Below, piece after piece: positions 53,501 through 62,960 of a DNA stretch of 64,000 bases. The notes beneath the pieces are model-generated. The model worked only from the letters and a program-made list of their open reading frames with translations. It was not told the origin of the DNA and did not search any database. The number at the start of each line of letters is the position of its first letter. Positions within the stretch are counted from its first letter, which is position 1. The position numbers and the translations under genes were made by a program. Origin of the DNA: Allolobophora icterica (taxonomy: Eukaryota; Annelida; Clitellata; Crassiclitellata; Lumbricidae); contig OY744610.1 in assembly GCA_963556255.1 (NCBI GenBank), positions 9,116,277-9,180,276 of the forward strand, written 5' to 3'.

Positions 53501-54319
53501 TTGAGGGTCCTTATCTACTGGATACATTGCGCTTAGAATGGCCCACTCGAAGCACCGGTTGTCTTCATTCTTTACATTAACGACTGAATGATAGGGGATA
53601 TACTTCGGTGTTGCAAAATAGCTCTTGCCTCGGAAAGGCTTATATCTTGCAAAACTGAGGTCTAGCGCCACGACCCGCCTCACCCTCCACCCCGACCCCT
53701 CATTGGTGTAATCCTCGAGGAGTTTTAGTATTTCGGCCTTGGCCTTCCGTATAGCCCCTTGGATTTTACCCGCATTGGTAACTGGTACTGCTTTGCTTCG
53801 AAAGTATGTTGTAGTGGTAATAATACCGGGAGCCGCGTTGCCATCGTACACGTTGTCAATAGTCGGCGCCAACTTTTCCAAATCAACAGTCAACACTTGA
53901 GAGTATTTCAGACCGTCCTGTTTCAACAACTCTTCGTTGAGTTGTGCCTCAATGCTGTGCTCCATTGCACTCAAGAAAGCCAATGCATCTCCTTCCAGCC
54001 TGTGGTTAAGAGGTACTTCTGCACGGAAGTCTCTCAGAAGCTTATTGGCGAGCTCTTTGTGTAGTAGAAAGGGTGGTGGTCCACCTCTATCCTTCTTAAT
54101 TAGGAGTGGATCAAATTGCGCCAGAAGGGCCTTACGTTTTGCCCCTCTATGCTTGCGCACTGGCGGAATTGGCCTTGGAAGCAGTGGCTGTAGTAAGCGC
54201 CTTTTGACTGCATCTGGGATAGGTTCATCTAAGATATTCTGTAGAACAGCTCGAAGAGCTGGGGGACCAGTAAACTCACCCAACAATTGTTCAATTTTTT
54301 CATTCGTAGACAATGCCAT
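50579..54319 (-). CDS. POLB: Protein-primed DNA polymerase B (1246 aa)
   Basis: Exonuclease motifs: YADFEAL at 427-433, HNLRGYDSHLI at 571-581 and YLRTDVLLLAD at 727-737. Polymerase motifs: YLDANNLYGWAM at 825-836 (Asp827), KLANNAVFGKT at 986-996, YTDTDSL at 1086-1092 (Asp1088, Asp1090) and RPKMYSI near 1151. The 400-residue N-terminal extension with NEDNRCFEWAILSA and a C2H2-like HPCRRCLHIFC region at 369-391 is usual for animal Polintons and may supply the priming protein. Between exonuclease motifs lies an HNH/endonuclease VII-like insert (CHIC...RDHCHITGKYRG...ACN, 523-554). The frame is undamaged over 3.7 kb. It replicates the element from its ends. Confidence 0.97.
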   Translation of the reverse strand: MALSTNEKIEQLLGEFTGPPALRAVLQNILDEPIPDAVKRRLLQPLLPRPIPPVRKHRGAKRKALLAQFDPLLIKKDRGGPPPFLLHKELANKLLRDFRAEVPLNHRLEGDALAFLSAMEHSIEAQLNEELLKQDGLKYSQVLTVDLEKLAPTIDNVYDGNAAPGIITTTTYFRSKAVPVTNAGKIQGAIRKAKAEILKLLEDYTNEGSGWRVRRVVALDLSFARYKPFRGKSYFATPKYIPYHSVVNVKNEDNRCFEWAILSAMYPVDKDPQRPTKYRAHLLELNFDGIEFPVKVTDVGKFERQNPMVSVSVFGWNEGLYPIYVSKQTNRDYNIDLLLLVKGEDYHYVWIKDLGRILHQNSKDKHKKHPCRRCLHIFCRQDLLDAHIKDCQGISKKPQRIEMPKDDENILKFQNHHKQMRAPYIVYADFEALNVPIEGAAMNPSESNTRQIAEQKPCSFCYIVVRCDGRTKKPVLYRGENAVPEFLQRLQGELASIKQRLATPAKMVMSAADRQSFREATECHICGNALEADRVRDHCHITGKYRGAAHNACNLKLRIYPDKCKVPVVFHNLRGYDSHLIMQAIGSCEAAQDEETEINCIPNNMEKYMTFNIGQLQFIDSLQFLNSSLDKLSGNLPLEDLKVTTAYIKESFVHNDRTKLDLLRRKGVYCYEHIDDYHRFEEDRLPPKEAFYSRLSRENISDEDYQHAQRVWDEFECKTLGDYHDLYLRTDVLLLADVFETFRNTSMKHYSLDPANYFSLPGMAWDALLKKTKIELELLTDIDMHLFVENGLRGGISMVSKRFAKANNPQCPDHDTTKPDNWIMYLDANNLYGWAMQQSLPVGGFSWESPTLDEVLETPDDAPEGFLLEVDLEYPEHLHESHSDYPLAPETLTVQEEWLSDYQNVLMNELGGKFTKHVKLVPSLRPKERYVVHYRNLKLYHSLGLRVSKIHRAIKFRQEAWMAPYIEMNTKLRAKATSEFEKDFFKLANNAVFGKTMENLRKRIRVNLVPTSKVDKLRKLIADPAYISHKIFNDQLAAIHSLKNKLKLNRPVYVGQAVLDLSKHLMYDFWYNDVKNEYGEKAQLLYTDTDSLLFQVETPNAYTDMWNKKHSYDFSEFPRDSPFYDVENKKVVGKFKDECNGVAIAEFVGLRPKMYSILKSGGSEIRKAKGVQRAVVKKDLHHELYKECLFEREEMRHTQVVIRSHDHQIGVYEQNKISLSPLDTKKWISPDGITTRAYGHYKINDG

Positions 54320-54364
54320 AGTTATAACTTAGTTTATATTACTGTGGCAAACTTTTCTTTAATA

Positions 54365-54510
54365 TAATAATTATATCATTTGTTCAAAATGAAATTTTGT
54401 TTACTGATATTCGATTGACGCTTGCTCGTCTGTATTATCTCAATACAATAACTATATCATTTGTTCAAATGATAATTTTTATTCTACTGATATATTTGAT
54501 AGTCGCTTCC
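54365..54510. repeat. ~85-bp direct duplication at the 3' end of the Cys-rich gene
   Basis: Two diverged copies of ATATCATTTGTTCAAA...TTTACTGATAT...GCTT lie at about 54365-54425 and 54450-54508. The second includes the last codons and stop of the 91-aa gene, so that gene's 3' end was duplicated downstream. Confidence 0.8.
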
Positions 54511-54754
54511 ATTCTTTATTAAATTCGCGGACTAACCCACCTCGTCGAGCTCTTAAATATTTAGCGAAATAACCACACTTCATACACTCACCTAAGTGGT
54601 TTTTGATACCCCTCCCACATTTAGCGAAGGGTTTTGTCCCGCAACCGTTTCGCAGTCGTGCTAAATGCTTGAAACAGTACTCCCCAATGCACCTGTGACA
54701 GCAGAGAGTTGTTTTGCCTATCATAAGCCATTTGCAAAAGTTTTGCCCTAACAT
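54479..54754 (-). CDS. Cysteine-rich small Polinton protein (91 aa)
   Basis: MLGQNFCKWLMIGK is followed by CCHRCIGEYCFKHL, a second cluster KPFAKCGRGIK and LGECMKCGYF, with a basic tail. The cysteine/histidine spacing suggests two zinc-binding knuckles. Short proteins with a KWLM...CxxxxxYCxxH pattern sit near the TIR of other animal Polintons; the function is unknown, perhaps an early regulatory or nucleic-acid-binding role. It is the outermost gene at the right end, transcribed inward from the right TIR. The TAA stop lies within AATAAA (plus-strand TTTATT 54478-54483). Confidence 0.7.
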   Translation of the reverse strand: MLGQNFCKWLMIGKTTLCCHRCIGEYCFKHLARLRNGCGTKPFAKCGRGIKNHLGECMKCGYFAKYLRARRGGLVREFNKEWKRLSNISVE

Positions 54755-54867
54755 TATGTTTTATGTATACCACAACCTATTCATTTATTTAAATTGAAAA
54801 ATGACCCGGTTTGGGCCGGCCTCGTGGGAGGTTCTCGGCCGGCAGCAAACGTTGGTAATCTCATTTC
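54755..54867. promoter_or_regulatory. Gap between the Cys-rich gene and the right TIR
   Basis: 113 bp containing an inverted GGCCGGCC...GGCCGGC pair at 54815-54843. Likely promoter sequence for the rightmost gene, by position only. Confidence 0.35.
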
Positions 54868-55083
54868 TTTACCCTGAATGACCATTCCATTCCCCTCTGG
54901 CAGGCCCTTGATAGCACCAACGGGTTGGTGTTTCAGATTCACTCTTTGTAACGGTTTTTAAGCTTTCAGAACGCCGCCTGGCGAATGCGTTAACTCCGGT
55001 TTCAGATTCACTCATTGTAACGGTTTTTAAGCTTTCAGAACGACACCTAGCGAATGCGCCAGTTCCTGTATCTCCTATCTACT
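54868..55083 (-). repeat. Right terminal inverted repeat of the Polinton, 216 bp
   Basis: Reverse complement of 36408-36623 with no difference found by eye. It ends CTATCTACT followed by the target duplication GCAAA and copy B host sequence. Confidence 0.97.
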
Positions 55084-55088
55084 GCAAA

Positions 55089-55833
55089 TTATGCTAAAAC
55101 TACTAACTAGCAGGGCATACTTTAACCGTATAACTAGTGGGACAAATGTCCCAGTAGTCTTAGGATTTGTCCCAGTAGTTAGGCTGATTTGTCCCAGGTA
55201 ATGTATGTTGAAACTGTAACTAGTGGGACAAAAATGTTGGAGGAGTTTTAAGAGTTGTCCCAGCAGTGAAATGATTTAATAGAAAAATGCATTGTTGTTA
55301 CTGAAGAAAGTTATGAAAATTCCCAAAAAAGGTCATAAACTTTTTGAGGAGATGATTTCATAAAAAAGGTCATCAACTTTTTGAGGAGATGATGTTTTGA
55401 GGAGATGATTTCCTAAAAAGTCGTAAACTTTTTTGAGAGACGAATTCCCAAGAAAAGGTCATCAGATTTTTCCAGAGACGAGTTCCCAATAGAGGTCATC
55501 ATAAACCCACGGCCGACTTTTTCCAAGTAGTCTAAATCTCTTAAAATATGCACTGCTAACCAGTCTAACTGTATTTGTAAATAGACCATGGCAAAATCAA
55601 GTTGAGCAACAGTGCATCAAATCTAATCTGGCATTCGATTGTCACATAAAGTGAAATTTTTTAATTTGAAATCCTAATTCATGGGAGAATCAAGGTTTAG
55701 ATTCAATTCTACATTAGACAATTCTGAAAATGAAGTAATAAATTGAATCAAATATTGTATGATTCACATAAACAAAAGACCTCCTGTTATAATATTGCAT
55801 TGATGACAACTTACCGTATAAACTTGCACTTAA

Positions 55834-55902
<69 letters not shown>

Positions 55903-58689
55903 GTGCCGGGGGTGGTGGTGGGGGTGTGGTGGTGGTGGTGGTGGTGGTGGCGGCGGTGAGGAGCATAGTGGGGTGGTAGTGATTAAAGAAGGTAATTCCA
56001 ATGATAAAATCCCTTTTACGAAATGCAGGTTTCTAGCTATTGTGCATTTATATATGCATGTATGTGATTATTTATGTATGTATGTATGAATGCATATAAG
56101 TATGTTTGTATGTATGCATGTATAGGCCTATGCATGTATGCAGACACTTAATATAACGGCCCTCTACGCCTCAAAGGCGCTGCTTGCCTGCTAGTCTTAG
56201 AGGCGCAAAGGTTAACCAAGGATAACGAGTTCTTCTGTAAACAACCATTACATGCTCAAAGTCGCCACAGGTGGATTCTCGCACATGGCAGATCCAAACC
56301 AGCAGAGTCGTGATCAGAATGAGGCTAAACGATCAGAACTCCGCTGCTAGCAGTTTGGTAACTGCTGAGAACGTGTATGTTGTGAACGGCCTGTTATTGC
56401 AATGGTAATTGTTGTCTGACATTTATAAACCGCCACAAATAATATACATTTTAGGCTCTTGCGAAACTATGGAAGGACAAATTGAGGAGCTAGAGCCGCA
56501 GCTCCAAGAAAGGCGATTCCAACGAGCGTCGTGTGTATATTAATTCATAAATAAGGAAGTTGTGGAATTCTATTCTATGAAGACAATAGAATATTATCCT
56601 TGAAGTCACTGCCAGGCTAAACGACAACTGTATGCTTTCTGCATCGCAAGGTAGGTCTAGAAAAGTTATGGACAAACGCCGTCTTCTGACAAATCATCGC
56701 CTGCAGTGCAGCTACTTACATTTCCCACAACCGACATCTCTAATGGAAAGCGATGAGATACAACGGGATCGCATTTTAAATGCATTCTTTTCTGCCGTCC
56801 TTGTAATGCAATGTAAAATCTCTCAGCGCCAAACATAAGCCACGTCAGGGAGACTAGCTTATAAACTGGTGCTATATCAGTTTAAACATCGGCGCGATAT
56901 AAAATCAAGTCCACTATAGTCAGGTTGTTTGGTGCCAGATCAGAACCCGCGGAGGTCACGCCGAGGAAGCAGCATTTATGATATAGTGATATGGTGGAAA
57001 TCGTTGATGATGGTGATTGAGGATGGTGGTGGCGCAACAGTAGAATCAGGATAGGATAGCTTTAAGAGTTTGGTTTTCAGTCGTGGGTGGACAGCTGCAG
57101 AGGAAATGGCAAGCGGCGGAGAGTTGAGATTGACAGTCGTAATGAGAAGAGGAGAAACTGGCGAAGATCTTTTGAGCGTTCGTGCGAGAGAGATCTGGTG
57201 TAGCGTAGCAGAATATTAGCGAGGAAAAGACTATATGGAGGGCCAAAAAAGATGTAATGAAAATCGAGTAGACCTGGGTGGTTGGATGGTGAATAGATGG
57301 CGAGTGTAAAATGGTTGAGAGGTTTGAAGGGCGTTGTAGGTAAGACTGTACTAGATTCAATGTTGTAATGGATGCGCTGAGGGCAAGTGAGGTGATTTGA
57401 GAACAGACTCAACAGAGGTTATGTGATGTCCTCGATATCCTTCGTAAGGACAATAGTCTAGAATCTTGAATGCGCTAAATGTCTCGAGGAATGACCATTG
57501 TGCCTTTTTGTAATTCCTTTATTAACTTTGTGCTGGAAAAAATATGGTACTGAAGCTCGTGAAAATGGCCGCCAGTAACATATTCGTAACTGTACCCTAT
57601 TTCTCTGTTAATTAAAAAATCTTATTTCTCATCACAATATATTTTTTAAGACCTCATAGGAGATATTTAGCATGCCGTGATGGGAATATAGACCCTTAAT
57701 GCGGCCGACATTAAAAAAAAGGTTGCACCCCTGCCCTAAAGTGCGAAGGAGCAGAACCGACAAGACAATTATGCGTGAGGGTCAGGATCTGAAACTGGAT
57801 ACGTTGCTGGATGGAGAACCAGTGCAAAGTACCCACATTAAGCATAATGGAAGCTATATGGCCAAACCTGGACTCTAATAAGACGGACAGCTGCATTGAG
57901 AACAGACTGAAGCTTCGAAATATTAGGCCTACCTAATGAAAGCCCAGCAAAGATAGCGTTACAAGAGTCCACCTTGGTGCAGATAAGGACGTGAATTAAA
58001 TAGTAATGGCATGAAAGAAGCGTTTGGTTTACAGCGTCGTATCATCCGTGATACGGCGCTGATGAAGGTAACACGTCATAGTAAGAATTACGACTGACAT
58101 ACACATTGACCGCATTTCCGATTTCAGATGTAGTTATTCATGTACACAAATAAAGCTTATTTCTTTATTATAATGAACTAACCAGTTCCATCTAGAGCTC
58201 TGCGAAGTTCATTTCGAAAGAAGTTGCTCGTAAGTGTGCTGCTCCAATGCGAACAGACAGATCGAAGTCTGCTTATAACCAGATCAGCTTTTTCTTTCCA
58301 CGCACTTTTGGCCAGCTTCATACCCTTCACTTCCATTACTACGGCTTTAATTAGGATAGACTCAAGTAGCTCAGTTGGTAGATCATGCAGCTACAGGTTC
58401 AATTAAAAGATATCACGTCTGCTCACACATTTCTTTAGAACTCATCATAAACACAAATCAATTAAATCAATTAAAGATCTTTCAACCGAAATATGCAAAG
58501 AGGGGATTCTTTTGAATAGACACATATTAGAAGGTTAAGAAACATGAGAACGAACTGCATGATAGTTAAGTGGCGTCTCCACAAGTTTATAACAAAGGCC
58601 AGTAGGTAATGTCGCACCTATCTCTCTGCCCGCATCCAGTTCAAGGTCCTCATCCTTGTCTCTAAGGCTCAATTTGGTTTCGCTTCGAA
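55089..58689. other. Copy B host flank, no gene seen
   Basis: Collinear with copy A after 1515: GTCCCA motifs, AT-rich spacer, GAT repeat, pogo empty site at 56101, piggyBac empty site at 57608, tRNA-like head near 58363. No coding signal. Confidence 0.5.
55834..55955. repeat. (GAT)n then (GGT)n microsatellite
   Basis: About 22 uninterrupted GAT triplets from 55834, followed by GGT-rich sequence. Longer than in copy A. Confidence 0.95.
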
Positions 58690-59000
58690 ATATTTATTTA
58701 TCGCCCTCACTTTGCTGCTTCTCTTCGTCCTCTTCGTTCTTCTGACCGTTTGGACCTCCTCGTTCCCCGTGCCAGGACTTCTCTGGCTCAATCTAGGTCT
58801 TTTGCTTCCATTGGCCCTGCTCTTTGGAATGAGCTTCCTCTGTTCGTTCGTTCTTCTATTCTCTCAGGTAACGTCTCTTCCTCTGTTACCTTTCTTAAAA
58901 CTTGCTTTTTCTCTCGGAGTCTCTCGCACTGGCAGCGCTTCTGAATGGCCCGCCCGCTAGAAGCGCTTTATTAATATCCGAATACAATACAATATCTTTG
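58690..59000 (+). mobile_element. LINE 3' end, copy B
   Basis: The frame at 58750-58944 reads DLLVPRARTSLAQSRSFASI then GPALWNELPLFVRSS, the ORF2 C-terminal block of a CR1/L2-like LINE, with a GCGCTTTATTAATATCCG and AATACAAT tail. Counterpart of 8690-9005. Confidence 0.65.
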
Positions 59001-59527
59001 CCGATTTGATCTTTCTTGGTATTATTAATCAGCATAAAAGTAATTCTTTTTTTCCTTTGGACCTTTTAGTTATTTTCAAGATTTTCAAAATAATTTGCCT
59101 TTTAGACCAATTTCTAACCTGTAATCTGTCCTAGTGTTGACATAGGATGCAATATATATATATAGCGGGAAAGACGCTTTGTAAATGTCCGAATACAATG
59201 CAATACAATTAAGACATTTGGTTCAACATGCTGAAAATGGCGATCGTAGAATTATATGACAGTAATGAATTGACGCTTAAGTGACAGGATCGATATATCT
59301 GTAGAATGCAGCTTCATCTTCCGTTTAGAACCAACGACGGATGTGATGCATAGACACAATTTGGTGTATCCTTGTAAAATGTAAGTAGGCCTATTTCTAA
59401 GTGTTAATAAGGCTATATTTACCAAAAAAGCATAGAAAGTGTACACCATTAAGCCGCACAATTCCAGCATGTTACAAAGCTTAGATCGAGACAAAGTATG
59501 ACTTTCATTTAATGCTATGTAGCTTAC

Positions 59528-59920
59528 CATTGTGTCGCTAGATGAGGTGAGTTTTGCACGTTTAGCATTGTCTTCGTGTTGCAATACTGCTGCAAAAGAA
59601 ATAAATATATTTATCTCAAATACAATTCTTGGCCTCAAAAGTTGAATATCATTTAGATATGAAGCTATGATGTAGCCACGCTAACATCCATTAGTCTCGT
59701 ATGTTTGCGAATACGTTCCTGAATACGCGTAACTAGAGAAATGATATTTTGCTACATGATTCTGACTAGCATCATAAACTGTTCATTATGGGATACTGAT
59801 TGGAGCTTTTTTAAAAACCGGAAAGAACTATTAGAGACTTCCTTAGATTAACTTACAGTCTGATCCTTCGGTCTTTTGCTCTTCATTACCAATTTCAGCT
59901 GATGATCGTTTCTTTGACAT
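59528..59920 (-). CDS. 5' coding exons of a spliced gene, copy B
   Basis: Exon 1 runs from ATG 59920 to 59857 (64 nt) with donor GTAAGT; exon 2 from 59589 to 59528 (62 nt) between TTTTGCAG and GTAAGC. Same splice phase and lengths as copy A. The first 42 residues differ at two positions (Gln5 to Arg, and a Glu to Gly near residue 19). The protein is unrecognised and later exons are not identified. If linked to the propeller exon at 35314, the Polinton would sit in an intron or between them. Confidence 0.6.
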
Positions 59921-60181
59921 GACGAAAGGGAATCACTGGCATCTGCAGATGAACAAACGTCGCGGCTCTTGCCACAATCAACATCAATATTGCAAGCAAC
60001 GGCAAATGGATATACGTAAGAGCTCGAAGGAGAATAGCAAACTCAGGTCTGTTTGCAAACGTATGCCGCCATGTAGATGAATGACAGGAAATAAAACAGT
60101 TAAAAATATATTTCAAATTAAAGAATCGAAGCGAGTGAATCTGTTAAATATAATTATAATGACGTCTTGAAACCATTACTG

Positions 60182-60189
60182 TGACGTCA
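60182..60189. promoter_or_regulatory. CRE/ATF site, copy B
   Basis: TGACGTCA conserved with copy A at the same distance (about 260 bp) upstream of the exon 1 ATG. Confidence 0.45.
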
Positions 60190-60229
60190 CGCAAAGGACA
60201 TGTCTTACACTTCGTATTTAACAATATTA

Positions 60230-60379
60230 CTAGCTGTAAACCCGTGAAAAATCACGGTATATAAAAAACAATTATTAATAACGTCATATTATAGGCCTAT
60301 AGCCGTCGTCAAAACGACCGTCAAGACAACCGTCGCCAAGGCGGCAGTATAGTGACGTCACAATAGTGTTTGTTTACGG

Positions 60380-60434
<55 letters not shown>

Positions 60435-60459
60435 GTACAACGGTTATTATGTAAGTTGA
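60230..60459 (-). mobile_element. Small non-autonomous Helitron
   Basis: On the minus strand the 3' end reads CCGTGATTTTTCACGG (hairpin), a short spacer and CTAG, then host T. The 5' end begins TC at 60459. Copy A lacks it: insertion lies between A10232 and T10233, as Helitrons do, with no target duplication. It contains an (ACAG)n run at 60381-60434. Confidence 0.75.
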
Positions 60460-60967
60460 TAATAATATAATTGATATAATTATAATAGTTATATGAATTA
60501 TATCACGCATATAATATCATATAATAATAATTAATAGGGCATAATATTGTTGCAAAATTTTATTATTACTTACTTTTATTGTTTAAATTAATTGTTCATC
60601 CTTAATTTTAATTATTTAGTATTATTGATATTTCTATTATTATTATCGTTATGGTTGTTCTTACTTTCAGCCAAGATGGAATATCTTAAGGTTAGATGAA
60701 GATACATGAAGCATGTTTGAGACTTGTTGCATATAGGATGGCTAGTCTTCTCTCATCTCGACTGAGGCGTCTTGCTAAGCAATAATTGTGTCGAAGTGTT
60801 GGATGGCTACAGAAGGCGTTTAAATATGTCGTTAAGCACTGGGAATTAGAACTATGTTCCTTCTTCGTACGTGTTGTGGCCTGACGAATTATCGCCTTCT
60901 CCACTCTTTCTTGTGTATGGCAATTGCTGCAAAATATAGTTTAATTTGCAACAGATATCATCTTATC

Positions 60968-61078
<111 letters not shown>

Positions 61079-62494
61079 CAATTGTACATGTATCATAGAC
61101 GTTTGTACATGTATCATTGACAATTGTACATGTGTCATAGACGTTATCAGTTGTATTATTTTATGTAATTAAACACTGAATATTAACGACATTGCAATGT
61201 TCTGTTTGACACCTTTAAATGGTGTTCATCAGACCTTACAATAAACTCTCACTGCTCTGTATGTGCTCTAAATAGTCGTCAATGGCCTTTGATGTCATAT
61301 GCCGACGTTAAACCATAGAATTAATAACATAAGCGAACAGAAATGTCAAAAAAAGTAATGAACATTTGCATGTTGCGCTCCTCTCATTGGCCACTTCCAA
61401 CCAATGAATATTAATGAACAATGACGTCACTTTTTAAAAATTTGGACCTTCCGACGGACCTTCGTTTCACAGTTTATTAAAAGTAAATTTCAGTAAAGCG
61501 CAAAAAACTGTTTTTTTTACTAACGGCTTCAAACGGGCTTAAACTAATTTACTTAGGGGCGAACAGGCTGAAATGAACAAACGAAAATGCAATTTTATAT
61601 TGTGTTCAACCGTCTTAGGATGGACAAAGATCTTCCCGCCTTTTCGCCACCTGTCACCGTTCATCTGGCAACGATATTATTAATCTACTTAGGTGGCGAA
61701 CAGTTTGAAACAAACGTACGAAAATACATTTCAAATGTGTTTTTAAACCATCTTAGTACGTGCAAACTTCTAGCAATAAATAATAATTGATCCCGTTCAC
61801 AATTGGCGTTTGAAGTTAGAATAGAATAGAATAGAATAAGTTTAATTGATCCAACTCAAAGGTACATAATTTGTAAGAGATTGATCTGGGTAACAGTTCC
61901 CAGATCACTAGAGAAAATGAAATGTATAAACTTATACAAAATGCAGAATACAATACCTGGGTCAACGTACACATAAGTCCAAAGTTCCTGTCAAATCTGA
62001 CAGGCCCATGAGTAAACTGCCAATAATGCCACACTCAAAAGGAGTGCCTTTGAATATAAAGTAATAAAACAAGAAGTCAATTCGGATAGTTGACCTCAAT
62101 TGGGAAGTCCAGAAGGGATTAGATCCCGCTAAGAAGGGCCCCCTATTACAAATGGAATTTTTGGCAAGATGGCTTTCAGTGAAGGAACAAATTGAAGATT
62201 AACTTGTTTTACTGGTAAACAGGATAGTAGCCTACATAAAAAATATATAAAAAAATAAACATAAACAGTTACAGACTAGAAATTAATATAAAGTGCTCCA
62301 TTAGACACCTTTGAATCGTTTCTGTGCAATAATAAAAATTACTTATTTTCGCCCAATCGCTTTAGTTCTCACTTATTCTGGTCCTTTGTGTTATTCTGGG
62401 TTAGTTGTGTTGCCCAAGGGTGTAAGTTTCTTCTAAGTCGTGATATATCAACCTAACTCCTCCACTACTCTGCCAGTGGTAGTGCCAAACCCAA

Positions 62495-62720
62495 ACATCG
62501 TGGGGGGTCCATAGAGTAGTGGTAACATCACTGGCGTGAAGAGCAATAGGTAGCGGGATCGCTTCCCGCAACCCTCCCAAAGGTCTACTCAGCCTATCAT
62601 TCGCGAGATGGCGCGTTGTGAAAATGAGATGTAGGACGTGATGGGCGCCTTTAATGGCTGCCGTATAGTTAAAATTCGACTCCTGTAATAACTTGTGATC
62701 ATCCGTTCATACTGATTTGT
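62495..62720 (+). mobile_element. tRNA-like SINE, diverged
   Basis: TAGAGTAGTGGTAACATCAC resembles an A box and GCGGGATCGCTTCCCGC a degenerate B box. The insertion is absent from the related stretch at about 30215. The 3' part includes GGCGCCTTTAATGGCTGCCG. Confidence 0.55.
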
Positions 62721-62960
62721 AATCATAATGCGTAGTTGTCATTTTGAAAATATTAAACGAAGATTAGGGGCCGTTCAATCGCTAGCTCATGTTAACACAT
62801 GCGCCAAATGTTCAGGCAAAGTCGGCGTCAAAGGCCTTGGCAGCCATAGGATGTCGTTAAGCATAACATAACGTATTATTCTTATTTCCAAAGTTTAACG
62901 ACAGCTTCTGTCTGCAATGACCGTTGACGTCGTCAAAGATAATAATTGTATTGCAGTTCA

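Larger units (their letters stand above)
36408..55083. mobile_element. Polinton/Maverick (endogenous virus-like) element
   Basis: 18,676 bp starting AGTAGATAGG and ending CCTATCTACT, with 216-bp terminal inverted repeats that I read as identical, and a 5-bp target duplication GCAAA (36403-36407 and 55084-55088). The unoccupied site is at 1510-1514 in copy A. It encodes the full Polinton core: protein-primed DNA polymerase B, retroviral-type integrase, adenain-like protease, packaging ATPase and capsid-like proteins. Nearly all frames are open, so it looks young. Exceptions are a split minor-capsid-like gene and non-coding insertions in the left 3.8 kb. Removing the nested 2.1-kb element leaves about 16.6 kb, normal for the family. 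Confidence 0.97.
34858..60793. repeat. Duplicated segment, copy B, interrupted by the Polinton
   Basis: This is the second copy of the 1-10544 segment. Its left part is 34858-36407 and its right part is 55084-60793; the 18.7-kb Polinton lies between. It lacks the pogo element (bare TA at 56101-56102) and the piggyBac element (bare TTAA at 57608-57611) of copy A, but has a small Helitron at 60230-60459. Both parts are collinear with copy A apart from these insertions and microsatellite length changes. Confidence 0.85.

Noticed and set aside
55714..56001. Histidine-rich and aspartate-rich frames
   Set aside because: Translations of the GAT/GGT microsatellite, with no conserved flanks.
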